Assembly (NCBI RefSeq): GCF_030691135.1
Contig: NZ_JAUYFA010000011.1
Coordinates: 62,001 to 126,000 of the forward strand
Reading direction: 5' to 3'
Length of the DNA: 64,000 nucleotides
Source: Phreatobacter sp.
Lineage (GTDB): Bacteria > Pseudomonadota > Alphaproteobacteria > Rhizobiales > Phreatobacteraceae
A model generated the notes under the pieces. The model was given only the letters and a program-made list of their open reading frames with translations. It had not been told where the DNA came from and searched no databases. A program made the position numbers and the translations under genes. Below, one piece after another: positions 44,915 through 56,531 of the stretch. Every line of letters begins with the position of its first letter. Position 1 is the first letter of the stretch.

Positions 44915-45634
44915 ATGAACCGACGCCACGCCCTCAAGCTGTTCGGAACCGCCGCCGCCATCGGCGCGACGATGTCGATCCCGGCCAGCCACAAGGTCTT
45001 CGCCCAGGCCGCCAGCGGCCCATTCACCCTGCCGCCGCTCGGCTATGCCTATGACGCGCTCGAACCGCATATCGACAAGATGACGATGGAGATCCATCAC
45101 TCCCGCCATCACGCGGCCTTCCTCGGCGGCCTCAATACCGCCTCGCAGACCTATGCCGAACTGACCCCCGCCAATACCGAGAAGGTGCTGCGCAAGCTCT
45201 CCGACGTGCCGCAGAACCTGCGCGGTGGCGTGCGCAACCAGCTCGGTGGCCACTGGAACCACGCCCATTTCTGGGAGGTCATGACCCCCGGCGGCGCCAA
45301 GGCGCCTGGCGGCGCGCTGCTGCAGGCGATCAACGCCACCTTCGGCGACATCGACAAGATGCGCCAGCAGTTCAACCAGACCTCGGTCGGCCGCTTCGGC
45401 TCGGGCTGGGGCTGGCTGGTGGTCGGCAGCGACGGCAAGCTCGCCATCGTCTCGACGCCCAATCAGGACAACCCGCTGATGGACGGCGTCAAGGGCGTGG
45501 TCATGGGCATCGACGTGTGGGAACACGCCTATTACCTCAAGTACCAGAACCGCCGCGCCGACTATGTCACCACCTGGTGGAACGTCGTGAACTGGGACAA
45601 GGCCGCCGCCAACTTCCAGAAGGCCATGGCCTGA
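44915..45634 (+). CDS. Exported Fe/Mn superoxide dismutase
   Basis: This 239-residue protein has a Tat-type signal (NRRHALKLFGTAAAIGA, cleavage near FAQA) ahead of a full Fe/Mn SOD: metal ligands in IHHSRHHAAF, WNHAHFW, and DVWEHAYYLKY, plus the GSGWGWLVV turn. It should remove superoxide in the periplasm. The ATG at 44915 has GGGAGATGAG upstream; one at 44906 lies too close to that element. The metal cannot be told from sequence with certainty. Confidence 0.93.
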   Translation: MNRRHALKLFGTAAAIGATMSIPASHKVFAQAASGPFTLPPLGYAYDALEPHIDKMTMEIHHSRHHAAFLGGLNTASQTYAELTPANTEKVLRKLSDVPQNLRGGVRNQLGGHWNHAHFWEVMTPGGAKAPGGALLQAINATFGDIDKMRQQFNQTSVGRFGSGWGWLVVGSDGKLAIVSTPNQDNPLMDGVKGVVMGIDVWEHAYYLKYQNRRADYVTTWWNVVNWDKAAANFQKAMA

Positions 45635-45722
45635 CAGCCGAGGCAGGACGGCGCCGGCGGGTTTGCCCCCGCCCGTCGGCCGCCGTCCTGACGCCCTGAA
45701 GCCCTGATGCCCTGTCGGCGAG

Positions 45723-45752
45723 ACCCCGGTTGCCTCGGCAGCCGGGGTTTGT
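45723..45752 (+). terminator. Terminator downstream of the superoxide dismutase gene
   Basis: An 11-bp stem (45723-45733 with 45738-45748, one G-T pair), loop CTCG, ends in TTTGTC. A second, larger hairpin with a perfect 10-bp outer stem lies just before it (45644-45653 with 45681-45690). Confidence 0.82.
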
Positions 45753-45765
45753 CATGGGTCGGGCG

Positions 45766-46161
45766 TTACGCCGAAACCTCGTCGTGATAGCTGAGGAATT
45801 CCATCAGCGAGCCGTCGGGATCGCGGAAATAGACTGAAGTGGCCGGTCCCCTCACCCCGTTGGTCGCCACCGGGCCGAGTTCCACGGCGACGCCCTTCGC
45901 CACGAGATGCGCCGCCGCGCCGGCGATCGGGCCCTCCCATTCGAAGCAGATGTCGGAATTGCCCGGCATGACCGGCACCCGGGCCACCGCGTTGACGTGG
46001 CCGATGCCGGGACCGTGGCAGTTCAGGCGGATGTCGCCGATCCTGTAGGCGAAGCCGGCGCCGCGCGGCACCACCTCCGCCCCCAGCACGTCGCGGTAGA
46101 AGGCGTTGGACCGCGCCCAGTCGCTGACATGGATGACCACGTGGTCGAGCTTGTAGGCCAT
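45766..46161 (-). CDS. VOC-family (glyoxalase-like) protein
   Basis: This 131-residue protein has two beta-alpha-beta-beta-beta modules, starting YKLDHVVIHVSDWARSNAFYRDVLGAEVV and ending VYFRDPDGSLMEFLSYH, with His and Glu in metal-ligand positions. Similar proteins are dioxygenases, lyases or resistance proteins; substrate unknown. Its start has GGGGAG upstream. It converges on the SOD gene. Confidence 0.9.
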   Translation of the reverse strand: MAYKLDHVVIHVSDWARSNAFYRDVLGAEVVPRGAGFAYRIGDIRLNCHGPGIGHVNAVARVPVMPGNSDICFEWEGPIAGAAAHLVAKGVAVELGPVATNGVRGPATSVYFRDPDGSLMEFLSYHDEVSA

Positions 46162-46245
46162 GGCTTTTCTCCCCTGCGGCGACATGATCCGATGGCAAGC
46201 GGACAATCAAGACTGAAGGCTTGCGGTGTCCTGCGCGCGCTGAAG

Positions 46246-46397
46246 GGCCCCACCCGTACCCTGCCCTCTGGCGCGGGGAGGGAGACTATGGCGTGTCGCC
46301 ATTCTCTTGACCCGCTGGGCCTGGCTCGACCGGATAGTGAGTTTCGCGAGGTGGAAGTCCCCCTCCCCGCGCCAGCGGGGAGGGTAAGGGTTGGGCC
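46246..46397. mobile_element. Non-coding repeat element with inverted ends, copy 3
   Basis: The left end (46246-46286) and right end (46357-46397) are inverted repeats similar to copies 1 and 2 but more diverged (GGGTAAGGGTTGGG at the right). The core shares GGGCCTGGCTCGACCGG with GTGCCTGGCACGACCGA of copy 2. No coding capacity. Confidence 0.75.
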
Positions 46398-46448
46398 ATT
46401 TCGATCCTCGACCTTGCCCGGGTTCGGCTCGGACGAGGCGGCCGCCCC

Positions 46449-46922
46449 CTATCCCCGATCCCTCATGATCCGCGCCTGGTCGCGCTGCCAGTCGCGCTTC
46501 TTCTCGGTGTCGCGCTTGTCGTGCAGCTTCTTGCCGCGGGCGAGCGCCATCTGCAGCTTCGCCCGGCCCTGCTCGTTGAAATAGAGCTTGAGCGGCACGA
46601 CCGTGAGCCCGTCGCGCTGCACGGCTCCCGTCAGCTTGGCGATCTCGCGCTTGTGCAGCAGCAGGCGGCGCGGCCGCTTCGGCTCGTGGTTGAAGCGGTT
46701 GGCCTGCAGATATTCGGGAATGTTGCAGTTGAAGAGAAAGAACTCGTTGCCCGACGGGCCGGCATAGCTTTCCCCGATCGTCGCCTTGGCGGCACGCAGC
46801 GACTTGACCTCCGTGCCGGTGAGCTGGAGCCCCGCCTCGAAGGTATCGAGGATTTCGTAGTCGAAGCGTCCGCGCCGGTTCTCGGCGATGACCTTGATCT
46901 TGGGGTCCGGCTTGGCCGCCAT
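46449..46922 (-). CDS. smpB: SsrA-binding protein SmpB
   Basis: This 157-residue protein has [53 protein letters not shown] and the C-terminal basic [19 protein letters not shown] tail. SmpB brings tmRNA to stalled ribosomes. It follows dapA on the same strand after 23 bp, likely one operon. No ssrA gene is seen in the window. Confidence 0.97.
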   Translation of the reverse strand: MAAKPDPKIKVIAENRRGRFDYEILDTFEAGLQLTGTEVKSLRAAKATIGESYAGPSGNEFFLFNCNIPEYLQANRFNHEPKRPRRLLLHKREIAKLTGAVQRDGLTVVPLKLYFNEQGRAKLQMALARGKKLHDKRDTEKKRDWQRDQARIMRDRG

Positions 46923-46945
46923 GGTATGTGCTCTCTATGCCCCCG

Positions 46946-47830
46946 TCAGTTCATCAGGCCGGCATGGACGAGGGCCTTCTTCAAGGTCTCGCGGGTGGCG
47001 GGCGAGGCCGCCACCATCGGCAGGCGGACCTCGTCCGCCATGCGGCCGAGAAGCGCCAGGGCCGCCTTGGACGGCGCCGGGTTCGGCTCGACGAACAGGG
47101 CCTGGTGCAGCGGGAACAGCTGGTCCTGGATCTCCAGAGCCTTGGCATAGTCGCCGGCGAGGCAGGCGTTCTGGAAGGCGGCGCAGAGGCGCGGCGCGAC
47201 ATTGGCGGTCACCGAGATGCAGCCGTGGCCGCCATGCGCCATGTGAGCAAGCGCCGTGCCGTCCTCGCCCGAGAGCTGGATGAAGTCCTTGCCGCAAGCC
47301 TGGCGCTGGGCCGAGACGCGGTCGAGCTTCATCGTCGCATCCTTGACGCCGACGATGTTGGGGATCTCGGCGAGGCGCGCCATGGTCTCCACCGACATCT
47401 CCACCACCGAGCGCGGCGGGATGTTGTAGATGAAGATCGGCAGCGCGGTGGACGCCGCAATGGCCTTGAAGTGCTGGTAGAGGCCCTCCTGGCTCGGCTT
47501 GTTGTAGTAGGGCGTGACGTGCAGCAGGCCCTGGGCACCGGCCTTCTCGGCATGGCGCGAGAAGTCGATGGCCTCCGCCGTGTTGTTCGAGCCGGCACCG
47601 GCCATGACCGGCACGCGGCCGCGCGCCTCGGCGATGGCCCATTCGACGACACGCTTGTGCTCGTCATGGGACAGGGTCGGGCTCTCGCCGGTGGTGCCGA
47701 CCGGCACGATGCCGTGGGAGCCCTCGGTGATCACCCAGTCCACATGGGCCCGGAACGCCTTCTCGTCGACCTTGCCGTCCTTGAACGGGGTGACCAGGGC
47801 AGGCAGCGATCCCTTGAACAGGCTGGACAT
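46946..47830 (-). CDS. dapA: 4-hydroxy-tetrahydrodipicolinate synthase
   Basis: This 294-residue TIM-barrel enzyme condenses pyruvate with aspartate semialdehyde for lysine and diaminopimelate. It has [48 protein letters not shown] (Tyr) and the Schiff-base Lys in [10 protein letters not shown]. The ATG at 47830 is taken. It heads the dapA-smpB pair and diverges from the slt gene. Confidence 0.96.
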   Translation of the reverse strand: MSSLFKGSLPALVTPFKDGKVDEKAFRAHVDWVITEGSHGIVPVGTTGESPTLSHDEHKRVVEWAIAEARGRVPVMAGAGSNNTAEAIDFSRHAEKAGAQGLLHVTPYYNKPSQEGLYQHFKAIAASTALPIFIYNIPPRSVVEMSVETMARLAEIPNIVGVKDATMKLDRVSAQRQACGKDFIQLSGEDGTALAHMAHGGHGCISVTANVAPRLCAAFQNACLAGDYAKALEIQDQLFPLHQALFVEPNPAPSKAALALLGRMADEVRLPMVAASPATRETLKKALVHAGLMN

Positions 47831-48313
47831 GGAGCGGTCTCCGGAAGCGGGAGAGATGGGCGGCGTTGCGCCGCCGCGAAAGGCCGGACACAAAGCCTTG
47901 TGACGGATGGAACGTCAAGGGTGGCCGGCGGCGAGCAGGTGATGATCGGTCGAAAGTCGACGCGCGGGTGACAGCAAGGCCCGACCTTTGCCTGGATGTC
48001 GGTATCATCGGGACCGGTGATGCCGACCAAGCTGCAGAAGGCCGCCGAAAACCGCAGGCGCCTCTCAGCCTGACTGCAGACCCATTTCTGAGAATATCGT
48101 CCTAGATACCACAGAGCGATGCGCTGGTGCAAGCCCCCCGGCGACATGCGACGCGCCGCCGCATCCTTAACGGCTGCTTAACCACGCCGCACGGTTGCCC
48201 CCCTCCCCGTCAAGGAAGCGTCAAGGAAAACGGCCTGATAACCACCTCTCCGAGGCCACATTCCTGTTCGAGTGAGGCCGTTCCGCTTTGTGTATCAGGA
48301 CGGACCCTCGCCG
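47831..48313. other. Divergent intergenic region dapA / slt
   Basis: This 483-bp gap carries no gene I can support. It should hold promoters of both diverging genes. I searched for tRNA or small-RNA structure and saw none; a few short palindromes such as TTAACGG..GCTTAA near 48170 are too weak to name. Confidence 0.5.
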
Positions 48314-50449
48314 ATGCCCGTTTCGCTGGCCCCGACCGCCGTCTCCCGTCTGCCGCGTCTGTCGCTGTGGGCCGGCGTCGCGCTGACGGCCCTGGTCGTC
48401 GCCGGCTGCGCCCGCAGCGAGGTCTCGGGCGGCGATGCGGCGGGCCAGGCGGCCGGCGTGGAAGTGACGGTGCAGCTGACGCGCTATGCCGCGGCCGACA
48501 CCCAGACGACGGCCTCGATCCCGCGGGACCAGCAGGTCTGGCGCCCTTCCGGCGGCGCGGCCAGCGAGGCCGACGTGGCGGCGCTCGGCCGGGTTGCGGC
48601 GGCGACCCGTCGCGGCCAGATCGAGGGGGCGACGGCCGCCCGCGACCAGATCCGCGATCCCGTCGCCAGGGTGCTCGCCGAATGGATGATCCTGCGTGGC
48701 AGCGAGACGGTGGGCTTCGCGCGGCAGGCGGCCTTCCTCAGGGCCAATCCGGCCTTTCCCGCCAGCCAGCGCATCCGTCTGCGGGCCGAGGGCGCGCTGC
48801 TCGACGACAATGCCGGCCCGGACGTGGTGCGCGCCTTCTTCCAGGGCAGCGCGCCGCGCTCGGCCAAGGGGCGCATCGCCTATGCCATCGCGCTGAAGCG
48901 CGGCGGTGACGCCAGCCGCAGCCTGCGTCTCGCCCGGGAGGTCTGGCACGAGTCGGACCTCTCCTCGGATTCGGAGGAGCGCCTTCTCGCGGTGTTCGGC
49001 GCCTCACTGAGCGCCAGCGACCACAAGATGCGGCTCGACCGCATGCTGCACGAGAACGAGCCGGCGACGGCGCTACGGGCCGCCCAGCGGCTCGGATCGG
49101 GCCAGGCGGGGCTGGCGCGGGCCTTCCTCGCCGTCACCGGCCAGAAGCCGAATGCCGGCGCCCTCCTCGCCCAGGTGCCGGCCTCGCTGCACCGCGACCC
49201 GGCCTATCTCTTCGCCCGCGCCCAGTGGCTGCGGCGCGAGGACAGGGCCGGCGAGGCCGCGGCGATCCTCGTCAACGCGCCGCGTGATCCGGCCGTGCTC
49301 GGCAAGGCCGAGGACTGGTGGGTCGAGCGCCGCGCCATGGTGCGCAAGCTCCTCGATGCCGGGCAGGCGCGCACCGCCTATCAGGTCGCCGCCACCCATG
49401 CCGTGCGCGCCGGAGCCTCGCGGGTCGATGCCGAGGCGCATGCCGGCTGGCTGGCGCTGCGCCACCTCAACGATCCTGCGAGCGCGATCCGCCATTTCGA
49501 GGCCGCGCGCCAGGCGGCGGGGACGCCGATGTCGCAGTCGCGCGCTTCCTACTGGCTCGCCCGCGCCCATGAGGCCGCCGGCCATCAGGGTCCCGCGCGC
49601 ACGCATTACGAGGCGGCGGCGCGGCATTCGACCCATTATTACGGCCAGCTCGCGCGCGCAAAGCTCGGCCTCACCGATCTGCCGGTCCGCCGGCCGACCG
49701 ATACGACCCCCGCGAGCGCCGCCTACGCGCACGCGCTCACGCTCCTGTACCGGCTCGACGAGCGCGACATGGCGCGCGCGATCCTCGCCGACCTCGGCAC
49801 GCGCGCGAACGACCACGGCACGCTGCACGCGGCCGCGGAGGTGGCGGCGCGGGCGCGCGACGCGAAGGGGGTCGTCACCCTCGGCCGGCTCGCCAACAAC
49901 CGCGGTCTGCCCTTCGACATGCAGGCCTTTCCGACGCAGGGCATCCCGGACTACGCCCATGTCGGGCCGGAGGTCGACCGCGCCGTCGTCTATGCCATCG
50001 CCCGGCAGGAATCGACCTTCGACCACCGCGCCGTCAGTCACGCGGGTGCGCGCGGGCTGTTGCAGCTCATGCCCGCCACCGCGCGCGCGACGGCGCGCAA
50101 CCACGGCCTGCCCTTCGACGAGGGCCGTCTGACCAGCGATCCCGCCTATAACGCGCGGCTGGGCGCGGCCCATCTCGGCGAGCTCGTCGCCGAATTCAAC
50201 GGCAGCTACATCCTCACCTTCGTCGCCTACAATGCCGGCCGGTCGCGCGCCCGCGAGTGGATCCAGAAATATGGCGACCCCCGCGATCCCCGCGTCGATC
50301 CCGTGGATTGGGTCGAGCGCATCCCCTTCGCCGAGACGCGGAATTACGTGCAGCGGGTCATGGAGAACGTCCAGGTCTATCGCGCCCGCCTCGGCGGGGG
50401 CGCGGCGCTCCGGATCGAGGCGGACCTCCGGCGCGGCCGGCCGAACTGA
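48314..50449 (+). CDS. slt: Lipoprotein soluble lytic transglycosylase (Slt70 type)
   Basis: This 711-residue protein starts with a lipoprotein signal (lipobox LVVAGC near residue 35), followed by a long superhelical region of TPR-like alpha repeats (about 50-520) and a C-terminal SLT domain: catalytic Glu in ARQESTFDHRAVSHAGARGLLQLMP and FVAYNAGRSRAREW. It cleaves peptidoglycan in the periplasm. From about 49590 to 50110 codon choice shifts toward GCG and TAC compared with the flanks, hinting at past recombination. Confidence 0.93.
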   Translation: MPVSLAPTAVSRLPRLSLWAGVALTALVVAGCARSEVSGGDAAGQAAGVEVTVQLTRYAAADTQTTASIPRDQQVWRPSGGAASEADVAALGRVAAATRRGQIEGATAARDQIRDPVARVLAEWMILRGSETVGFARQAAFLRANPAFPASQRIRLRAEGALLDDNAGPDVVRAFFQGSAPRSAKGRIAYAIALKRGGDASRSLRLAREVWHESDLSSDSEERLLAVFGASLSASDHKMRLDRMLHENEPATALRAAQRLGSGQAGLARAFLAVTGQKPNAGALLAQVPASLHRDPAYLFARAQWLRREDRAGEAAAILVNAPRDPAVLGKAEDWWVERRAMVRKLLDAGQARTAYQVAATHAVRAGASRVDAEAHAGWLALRHLNDPASAIRHFEAARQAAGTPMSQSRASYWLARAHEAAGHQGPARTHYEAAARHSTHYYGQLARAKLGLTDLPVRRPTDTTPASAAYAHALTLLYRLDERDMARAILADLGTRANDHGTLHAAAEVAARARDAKGVVTLGRLANNRGLPFDMQAFPTQGIPDYAHVGPEVDRAVVYAIARQESTFDHRAVSHAGARGLLQLMPATARATARNHGLPFDEGRLTSDPAYNARLGAAHLGELVAEFNGSYILTFVAYNAGRSRAREWIQKYGDPRDPRVDPVDWVERIPFAETRNYVQRVMENVQVYRARLGGGAALRIEADLRRGRPN

Positions 50450-50620
50450 CCGGTCGCTGAAGCTCAGAATCTGATTCAAGCGGGTTTGCCGAATCCGGTG
50501 AGGGACTTGTGCCGGATTTCGCAGGTTCTGATTCCGATTCAACGCTGCGGCATTGGTCCAGCGGCCATGGCGGCCGGGTGGAGCGCCTGTCATCGTCGCG
50601 CACCCTCGGCGGTGACGCTC

Positions 50621-50836
50621 ATGATCGACGCCTTCACGCTCCTCGTCCTCTTGCACCTGATCGGCGATATCACCGCCCACCTGACCGGCCTGCCTATTCC
50701 CGGGCCCGTCATCGCTCCCGCGCTGGTGGTGACGGTCTCGACGCTCGTGACGCTCGCCGTCACCGCCCTCATCTTCCGCCTCGTCGCCCGGCTCACCGAC
50801 CCGTCCGAGCCCGCTGCGAGCGACGCGTCACCATGA
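50621..50836 (+). pseudogene. lrgA: lrgA/cidA remnant with in-frame internal deletion
   Basis: The 71 codons encode the first about 31 residues of a LrgA/CidA protein (LLHLIGDITAHLTGLPIPGPVI) joined directly to its last about 25 (VSTLVTLAVTALIFRLVARLT). The central about 60 residues are missing, so it cannot form the normal four-helix membrane protein. Its stop overlaps the ATG of the lrgB remnant (ATGA), the ancestral operon arrangement. Confidence 0.82.
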
Positions 50837-51271
50837 GCCGCACGCCCGGCCTGTGGGTCTATCTGTAGGGCTCGCCGCTCGCCTGGCTGGCGGTGACCAT
50901 GACGGCCCATTGCCTCGCCGACCGGGCCGCCCTCGCCACCCGACGGCATCCGCTTGTCAACCCGGTGGTCATCGCCTTGGCGCTGTTCGCCGCCGTGCTG
51001 CTGGTCACCAGTCCCCCTTCGAGACCTATTTCGCCGGTGCCCAATTCTTTCGCCGGTGCCCAGTTCGTGCATTTCTGCTGGGGCCGGCTAACGCCGCCCT
51101 TGCCGTGCCGCTGTGGCGCATGCGGCGGGTCTGGCAGCCCATGTCCTCGGTACGGCGCGGGCCTTCAAGGTCGATCGGACGACGGACACCTAAGCCGGCA
51201 TCGCCCTCGGGCTCAACGGCCTGATGACGCCGGTTCTGTTGCCCCTGGTCTGGGGCTGGCTCGGCGCCTGA
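50833..51271 (+). pseudogene. lrgB: lrgB/cidB remnant: stops, frameshifts and large deletion
   Basis: Pieces of LrgB are seen in order: ATG at 50833, a stop TAG at 50866, then SPLAWLAVT...HPLVNPVVIALAL in the same frame; a frameshift near 51005; FETYFAGAQF; a 19-bp tandem duplication (51029-51047 and 51048-51066, 18 of 19 identical); another shift, then LLGPANAALAVPLWR; then a gap of about 90 residues and the C-terminal GTARAF and AGIALGLNGLMTPVLLPL ends. The gene cannot make a functional protein. Confidence 0.85.
51029..51066 (+). repeat. 19-bp tandem duplication inside the lrgB relic
   Basis: Two adjacent 19-base copies differ at one base. Their length (18+1) shifts the frame by one and partly restores it after the upstream deletion. 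It marks decay by local slippage. Confidence 0.85.
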
Positions 51272-51277
51272 ACCGGC

Positions 51278-52885
51278 TCAGCCGCGCAAGGCCTTCCGCA
51301 GCGGCGCGCTCTGCTGCGTGGCGGGCTCCATGGCCTGGACAAGCTGGCAATAGGATGACCCCGGCAGCGGCGGGGCAAAGACATAGCCCTGCGCCGAGCG
51401 CACGCCGCGCCGGCGCAGCGCCTCGACCTGTTCGAAGGTTTCGACGCCCTCGGCGATCACCTCCATGTTGAGGTGGGCGGCGAGATCGATGAGGCTGTCG
51501 ACGATGGCCGTGGACTGCCGCTCGGCCCCCAGCGCGTCGATGAAGAGCTTGTCGATCTTCATGACGTCGACCCGCAGCTTCAACAGATAGCTCATGCCGC
51601 CATGGCCGGTGCCGACGTCGTCGAGGGCGACGCGGACGCCCATTTCCTGGAACCGCGCGATGATAGCGCGGGCGCCGTCCATGTCCGGCAGCGGATCGCG
51701 CTCGGTGACCTCGAGCAAGACCTGGGTGAGCTTGAGGTCCGAATGCGAGAAAATCGACGCCACATCGCCAACGATCCGCTCGTCGCGGAAATGGGCAGCG
51801 CAAAGATTGAAGCCGCATTTGAGTTCGGGCCGGGTGGCATAGGTCGGCCCCAGTTCCTCCGCCGCCTGCCGCATCAGGTCGAGGGTCAGCGGGAAGATGA
51901 AGCCGGAGCGCTCGGCCTCGCCGATGAAGGCGCCGGGAGGGATGAGCCGGCCGTCGGGCTTGCGCCAGCGGACCAGCACCTCGCAGCCGAGAATGCGGCC
52001 CGTATCGAGGTCGATCAGGGGCTGGTAGTGGGGGATGAACTCGCCGTTGCGCAGCGCCCGATACATGTCGGCCAACGGGCCGCGCTCGCGCCACCCGAAC
52101 AGGACCAGACCGGCAAGGCCGATGCCGAGGGTAAGCCCGCCGCCGACCGCCGCACCGACGATCCAGCCCTTCTGCTGGCGCCAGGCGCCCGACGAGGCAG
52201 AGACCTCGACGCGAACCGGATAGTGTTCCGACAAGATCACAGCCCTGACATCAGCTGTTCCCCCGACACCACCGGGTCCATGTACGGAGACGAGGCGCCC
52301 GCCGGGCACCAATTCGATATCGATACCGAGACCGAGATTCGACACCTGGACCTCGCCATAGGGCACGAAGAGCCCGACCGCGATGATGCCACCGGTCATG
52401 GTGCCGGACGGCGTTGACTGAGTCAGGCGCAGCGCCCGGCCGTGGGGCCCCCGCGTCAGAGCCACCGACAGGGCGAGACCGGGAATGCGGGTTACATAGG
52501 GGGTCGAGGCTGCGGTGATCTGCACCAGGCTGCCGATATTGCTGCAGCGGATCCGGCCGTCGGGCCCGATGATGGCGATTTCCTTCAGCACCGGGGATTC
52601 GAAGACGAGCAGGCTCAGCGTTTCGCGTTCGGCAGCGTTGCAGAACTCGATGTTGCGGGCCTGGGCCTCCTGGAGGGAGAGCGTCGCCCGCTCGATGGCA
52701 TTGTCCATGCGCCCGAGGACGATGGCAGCCTTTTGGGCGATATGGCCCCTCAGACTGCGGTGAAGCCAGGTCTCGGCGGCGAAAAAGGCGGCCATTGGCA
52801 AGCCGGCGACCAGCAACGCTGACACCAACCAGACCAGGCCTCTCTTTCGCGAGACCGTACTCACGGCCACCCCTTCGCCTGCCAC
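51278..52885 (-). CDS. CSS-motif/EAL cyclic-di-GMP phosphodiesterase
   Basis: This 535-residue inner-membrane protein has an N-terminal membrane segment, a periplasmic CSS-motif domain (about 40-240, Cys in EFCNAAE and RIRCSN that can pair), a second membrane segment (VGGGLTLGIGLAGLVLFG), and an EAL domain (about 285-530). The signature reads EVL in CEVLVRW. Catalytic residues are present: N in GFNLCAAHF, E in LLEVTERD, DD in ALDDVGTG, K in MKIDK and Q in SAQGYVF. It likely hydrolyses c-di-GMP and is redox-regulated through the Cys pair. Confidence 0.9.
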   Translation of the reverse strand: MAGEGVAVSTVSRKRGLVWLVSALLVAGLPMAAFFAAETWLHRSLRGHIAQKAAIVLGRMDNAIERATLSLQEAQARNIEFCNAAERETLSLLVFESPVLKEIAIIGPDGRIRCSNIGSLVQITAASTPYVTRIPGLALSVALTRGPHGRALRLTQSTPSGTMTGGIIAVGLFVPYGEVQVSNLGLGIDIELVPGGRLVSVHGPGGVGGTADVRAVILSEHYPVRVEVSASSGAWRQQKGWIVGAAVGGGLTLGIGLAGLVLFGWRERGPLADMYRALRNGEFIPHYQPLIDLDTGRILGCEVLVRWRKPDGRLIPPGAFIGEAERSGFIFPLTLDLMRQAAEELGPTYATRPELKCGFNLCAAHFRDERIVGDVASIFSHSDLKLTQVLLEVTERDPLPDMDGARAIIARFQEMGVRVALDDVGTGHGGMSYLLKLRVDVMKIDKLFIDALGAERQSTAIVDSLIDLAAHLNMEVIAEGVETFEQVEALRRRGVRSAQGYVFAPPLPGSSYCQLVQAMEPATQQSAPLRKALRG

Positions 52886-52970
52886 GCAACCGGCGATCGA
52901 CAGCCAAGATCACGTAAAATTTTCAGCAGTTTAGGGTGTGTGGCTTAATGGTATCTTTCTTGACCCAGCG

Positions 52971-55268
<2,298 letters not shown>

Positions 55269-55460
55269 GCCGTTGGTCTCCTCGGCAGGTCATGCGCAGG
55301 CCGACCCGCCAGCGTCAATGTCGGGGATTGTCGCGACCGCGGGAAGTCCTTCCCTGAGGCGAGCATCCTTGCCGCGGGGGAAAAGACGGCGCCGGGCGGC
55401 TTCGCCGTTGCGGGCCGGCGGCACAAGGGCTAATCGGGCTTTTCCAGCGAGGCGAGCGCC

Positions 55461-56531
55461 GTGACCGACACACAGAAGACCGGATTGACCTATTCGCAGG
55501 CCGGCGTCGACATCGACGCTGGCAACCGGATGGTCGACATGATCAAGCCGCTGGTGCGCGCTACCGCCCGTCCGGGCGCGGATGCCGAGATCGGCGGCTT
55601 CGGCGGGCTGTTCGACCTGAAGGCGGCGGGCTTCAAGGATCCCGTCCTGGTGGCGGCCAATGACGGCGTCGGCACCAAGATCAAGATCGCCATCGAGACC
55701 GGCCGGCACGACACGATCGGCATCGACCTCGTCGCCATGTGCGTCAACGACCTCGTGGTGCAGGGCGCCGAGCCGCTGTTCTTCCTCGACTATTTCGCCA
55801 CCGGCAAGCTGTCGCCGGAGGCCGCGGCGCAGGTCGTCAAGGGCATCGCGCTCGGCTGCCGGCAGGCGGGCTGCGCCCTCATCGGCGGCGAGACGGCGGA
55901 AATGCCCGGGCTCTATGCCGACGGCGACTACGACCTCGCAGGCTTTGCCGTCGGGGCTGCCGAGCGCGGCACGCTGCTGCCGCGCCGGGACGTGGCGCCC
56001 GGCGACGTGGTGCTCGGCCTGCCCTCCTCCGGCGTTCATTCCAACGGCTATTCGCTGGTGCGCAAGATCGCCGAGGTCTCGGGACTCGGCTGGGATGCGC
56101 CCGCGCCCTTCGACGCCGACCGCAGCCTCGGCGCGGCGCTGCTGGAGCCGACCCGCATCTATGTGAAGAGCATCATGGCGGTGCATCGCGGCACCGCCGC
56201 CATCAAGGCGCTGGCCCATATTACCGGCGGCGGCTTCGTCGACAACATCCCGCGGGTTCTGCCCGAGGGCATGGGCGCCGAGATCGACCTCAGCGCCATT
56301 GCCGTGCCGAAGGTCTTCGGCTGGCTGGCGAACGTCGGCAACCTCGCCCAGGCGGAGATGGTGCGGACCTTCAACTGCGGCATCGGCATGGTGATCGTCG
56401 TCGCGGCGAGCGAGGCGGCGCGCGTCGGCGAGGCCTTCGCCCTCACCGGTGAGACCCCGGTGACGCTCGGACGCATCACGGAGGCGGCGGCAGAGCCGCG
56501 GGTCCGCTTCACCGGGGCGCTCGCCCTGTGA
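55461..56531 (+). CDS. purM: Phosphoribosylformylglycinamidine cyclo-ligase
   Basis: This 356-residue AIR synthase has [52 protein letters not shown] and the [12 protein letters not shown] motif. It makes aminoimidazole ribotide in purine synthesis. The start is a GTG at 55461. It shares GTGA with purN, so the two are translationally coupled. Confidence 0.97.
   Translation: MTDTQKTGLTYSQAGVDIDAGNRMVDMIKPLVRATARPGADAEIGGFGGLFDLKAAGFKDPVLVAANDGVGTKIKIAIETGRHDTIGIDLVAMCVNDLVVQGAEPLFFLDYFATGKLSPEAAAQVVKGIALGCRQAGCALIGGETAEMPGLYADGDYDLAGFAVGAAERGTLLPRRDVAPGDVVLGLPSSGVHSNGYSLVRKIAEVSGLGWDAPAPFDADRSLGAALLEPTRIYVKSIMAVHRGTAAIKALAHITGGGFVDNIPRVLPEGMGAEIDLSAIAVPKVFGWLANVGNLAQAEMVRTFNCGIGMVIVVAASEAARVGEAFALTGETPVTLGRITEAAAEPRVRFTGALAL

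Noticed and set aside
47866-48105. Possible small gene in the dapA/slt gap
   Set aside because: The frame starts in the dapA leader, has no Shine-Dalgarno and shows no recognisable composition or motif.
50621-50836. The 71-codon frame as a novel small holin-like membrane protein
   Set aside because: Both ends match LrgA/CidA with the middle missing, and the next gene is a clear lrgB relic, so decay explains it better than invention.
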